Positions 62,372-64,000 of a stretch of DNA of 64,000 nucleotides are shown one piece after another. The number at the start of each line of letters is the position of its first letter. Position 1 is the stretch's first letter. The stretch is from contig DGRE01000027.1 in the NCBI GenBank assembly GCA_002389905.1, positions 1 through 64,000 on the forward strand. Direction: 5' to 3'. Both the position numbers and the translations under genes were made by a program. The notes below the pieces were generated by a model. That model had not been told where the DNA came from and made no database searches. It saw nothing but the letters and a program-made list of their open reading frames with translations. Origin of the DNA: Hungatella sp. UBA4396. Its GTDB lineage: Bacteria > Bacillota > Clostridia > Lachnospirales > Lachnospiraceae.

Positions 62372-63070
62372 CTATCCCCGGTTCCGAATGCGGAAGCTCT
62401 GTACCAGTAAAATCGAAAACAGCATCTTTCCCATATACCGGGCTGCATTGACAGGATTTAAATAACTCTCGCCCAGAATCCGCTCGTCCATAGTAACTGG
62501 AATCTCAGAAACTCTGGCCCCCTGTTTGATCAGATAGGAAATTGTGTCCGGTTCCGGGCCGTAATTCAGCCCATCGGCAAATTCCTTGATCATCTTCTGG
62601 CTGAACATGCGCATCCCGGAGGTGGGGTCCTTCACCTTCACCCCCGTGGTGAGCCAGATAGCGCCGCTTAAAATGGAACTTCCCAGCATCCGCATGGAAA
62701 ACGGCTTTTTCTCAGACACAAACCGGGAGCCGATGACAATATCATATCCTTCATCCATTTTTTCCCTCATAGGGAGAATGTATTCAGGCCGGTGCTGTCC
62801 ATCTCCGTCAAACTGAATCGCATACCGGTATCCATGGCGGTATGCGTATTTAAGCCCCGTCTGAAATGCGCCGGCCAGCCCCAAATTAATAGGAAGGTCA
62901 ATGATCCGCCAGCCGTGGTTCCGGCAGATATCTGCCGTCTGGTCAGTAGAGCCGTCGTTGATAATCACATAGTCAAACACAGGGTAGTTTTTGATCACGT
63001 CCCCTACCACCCGTTCAATATTAAGAGCTTCGTTGTATGCAGGTATCACTACCAGTACCTTATCCATCAT
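62372..63070 (-). CDS. GT2 polyprenyl-phosphate sugar transferase (DPM1-like)
   Basis: The 232-residue enzyme has VLVVIPAYNEALNIERVV, YVIINDGSTDQT, AIQFDGDGQHRPEY (DxD) and DPTSGMRMFSQ. It resembles dolichyl-phosphate-mannose synthase-like enzymes without C-terminal helices. It probably forms an undecaprenyl-phosphate sugar with help from the DUF2304 protein. It overlaps the flippase gene by four bases (ATGA), so the two are coupled. Confidence 0.88.
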   Translation of the reverse strand: MMDKVLVVIPAYNEALNIERVVGDVIKNYPVFDYVIINDGSTDQTADICRNHGWRIIDLPINLGLAGAFQTGLKYAYRHGYRYAIQFDGDGQHRPEYILPMREKMDEGYDIVIGSRFVSEKKPFSMRMLGSSILSGAIWLTTGVKVKDPTSGMRMFSQKMIKEFADGLNYGPEPDTISYLIKQGARVSEIPVTMDERILGESYLNPVNAARYMGKMLFSILLVQSFRIRNRG

Positions 63071-64000
63071 TTCCCAATGTTTCTCCCTTTACTTTTCTCT
63101 TTTCCAAATACCCGGACAGCCTGACCCATAAAGCAGACCATGAGGATGAGCATTTCCAGCGTATAGGAAAGGGCTCCTCCGTTGATTCCTCCCACCTTCA
63201 CCAAACGGAAGGAAAGAACAAAGGAAAGGAGGCAAACAGGCACGTACCCCCAGAATATCAGCTTCTGTTTCTTCATAATAACAAGCACATAATAAAACAG
63301 GTTCATGACTGCAAACAAGCCTCCGCCCAGAATAATCAAAAGCAGGCCGGACTTGTAAGGCTTTAAATTTATATTGTAAATGGCTCCCAGCACAGGCACT
63401 CCTAAAAACCAGGTTCCTGCCAACGCCGCTGCTGTAAGCGCTAAAATAACCCCTGTCAGTTTTTTTACGCTGGACTGAAATTCCCAAAACTGCTTTTCCT
63501 CCCACTGAAAGGACATCTTGGTCAAAAAGGGGCGGATGACGAAGTTGGCCGCCAGATTGATCACTGAGGTCGGCATGAAAATGGCTGCAAAAGCAGCGTT
63601 ATCCGCGGAAGTCATATGGACATCAACCCCATACCTTGCCATTGCAAAAATAAGCCCGTCCAAAAATACCGATAAAAACAGCAGAAAACATTCCTGCAAA
63701 AGCTTCCAATGGCTGCCGGCGGCTTTCGTAAACCGGATCTCCGGAATGCGGCCTGCGGCTCTTTTGTCAAACATCAAAATCCCTGCACCTTGTGATATGA
63801 CCGCAACCCCGCTGGAAAAGACCAGATTCCTTGTGATTGCCAGGGAACCTAAAAAGCAGAGCACAGACAGCAGGGTTCGGAAGGTCATGGCCTGTCCGGT
63901 CAGATACAAGTGTCCGTTTCTCTGAAACTCCGATTCATATACATCGGCAAAGCCGTCCAGCACCTTATAAAGAACCATAAGAAGCACCACCAGGGCCTTT
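63067..64000 (-). CDS. Polysaccharide flippase/MATE-like protein, 5' end outside window
   Basis: The frame stays open to the window edge (AAGGCCCTGGTGGTGCTT read inward). At least 310 residues are present, with about eight hydrophobic helices and the C-terminal part of a polysaccharide transporter (VDVHMTSADNAAFAAIFMPT, NFVIRPFLTKMSFQWE). It would flip a lipid-linked sugar or oligosaccharide. The N-terminal part and start are not visible. Confidence 0.8.
   Translation of the reverse strand, partial: KALVVLLMVLYKVLDGFADVYESEFQRNGHLYLTGQAMTFRTLLSVLCFLGSLAITRNLVFSSGVAVISQGAGILMFDKRAAGRIPEIRFTKAAGSHWKLLQECFLLFLSVFLDGLIFAMARYGVDVHMTSADNAAFAAIFMPTSVINLAANFVIRPFLTKMSFQWEEKQFWEFQSSVKKLTGVILALTAAALAGTWFLGVPVLGAIYNINLKPYKSGLLLIILGGGLFAVMNLFYYVLVIMKKQKLIFWGYVPVCLLSFVLSFRLVKVGGINGGALSYTLEMLILMVCFMGQAVRVFGKEKSKGRNIGK

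Noticed and set aside
1..64000. tRNA, rRNA, CRISPR arrays or prophage
   Set aside because: I saw no tRNA-like cloverleaf, rRNA segment, regularly spaced repeat array or phage structural gene while reading both strands. The regular repeats in 39.8-42.8 kb are protein-coding cell-wall-binding repeats.

Overview
The window looks like chromosomal DNA from a Gram-positive, low-to-moderate-GC Clostridia member, most likely a Lachnospiraceae (Lacrimispora/Enterocloster/Hungatella-like). This rests on secreted proteins with tandem choline/cell-wall-binding repeats, an HTH-LicC-LicA fusion, GGAGG-type ribosome sites, IS66/ISL3/IS110 elements and Wzz, Wzx and Wzy proteins of Firmicute type. The genus is an inference; no rRNA or housekeeping gene is present. 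Almost the whole window makes, exports or anchors cell-surface glycans.

Layout. (1) 1-4000: nested IS66 elements. An intact IS66 (728-3455, 12-bp inverted repeats, 8-bp target duplication) sits inside the 5' end of a decayed IS66, followed by a small orphan gene. (2) 4140-17747, minus strand: a Wzx/Wzy polysaccharide locus with a Wzz-like co-polymerase, an initiating sugar-phosphate transferase, a flippase, a NeuA-phosphatase fusion, a short NeuB-type synthase (nonulosonic acid, possibly KDN), a polymerase, two transferases, an acyltransferase and two sugar-nucleotide epimerases/reductases. (3) 18165-30356, minus strand: a second Wzx/Wzy locus with its own initiating transferase and promoter. 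It carries a GDP-mannose to GDP-L-fucose set (phosphohexomutase, ManC, Gmd, Fcl), a polymerase, a flippase and three transferases. (4) 30611-33652: a decayed ISL3-family element apparently split by a decayed IS110-family element. (5) 33702-42809: an O-antigen ligase-like protein, a secreted repeat protein, an HTH-LicC-LicA fusion for making CDP-choline, a repeat protein and a GH25 lysozyme with the same kind of repeats. This is a phosphocholine/choline-binding module. (6) 42912-64000, minus strand and visibly richer in G+C: an ABC-transporter-type polysaccharide locus with Wzm, Wzt (with C-terminal cargo domain), a methyltransferase, a kinase-like/coiled-coil/double-glycosyltransferase protein, the GDP-D-glycero-D-manno-heptose pathway (HddC, HddA, GmhB, GmhA), RmlC, several GT-C-like multipass proteins, DUF2142 and DUF2304 proteins, lipid-linked-sugar GT2 enzymes and a flippase cut by the window end.

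How it works together. Loci 2 and 3 each hold a near-complete lipid-linked repeat-unit system: initiation, assembly, flipping and polymerisation. The ligase-like protein at 33702 could attach a product. Locus 6 would build a polymer in the cytoplasm and export it with Wzm/Wzt. Its methyltransferase plus kinase-like/coiled-coil protein resembles, in parts, the WbdD chain-terminating ruler, which would fit the Wzt cargo domain. Loci 2 and 3 are AT-rich and bordered by insertion sequences, as expected of exchangeable surface-antigen cassettes.
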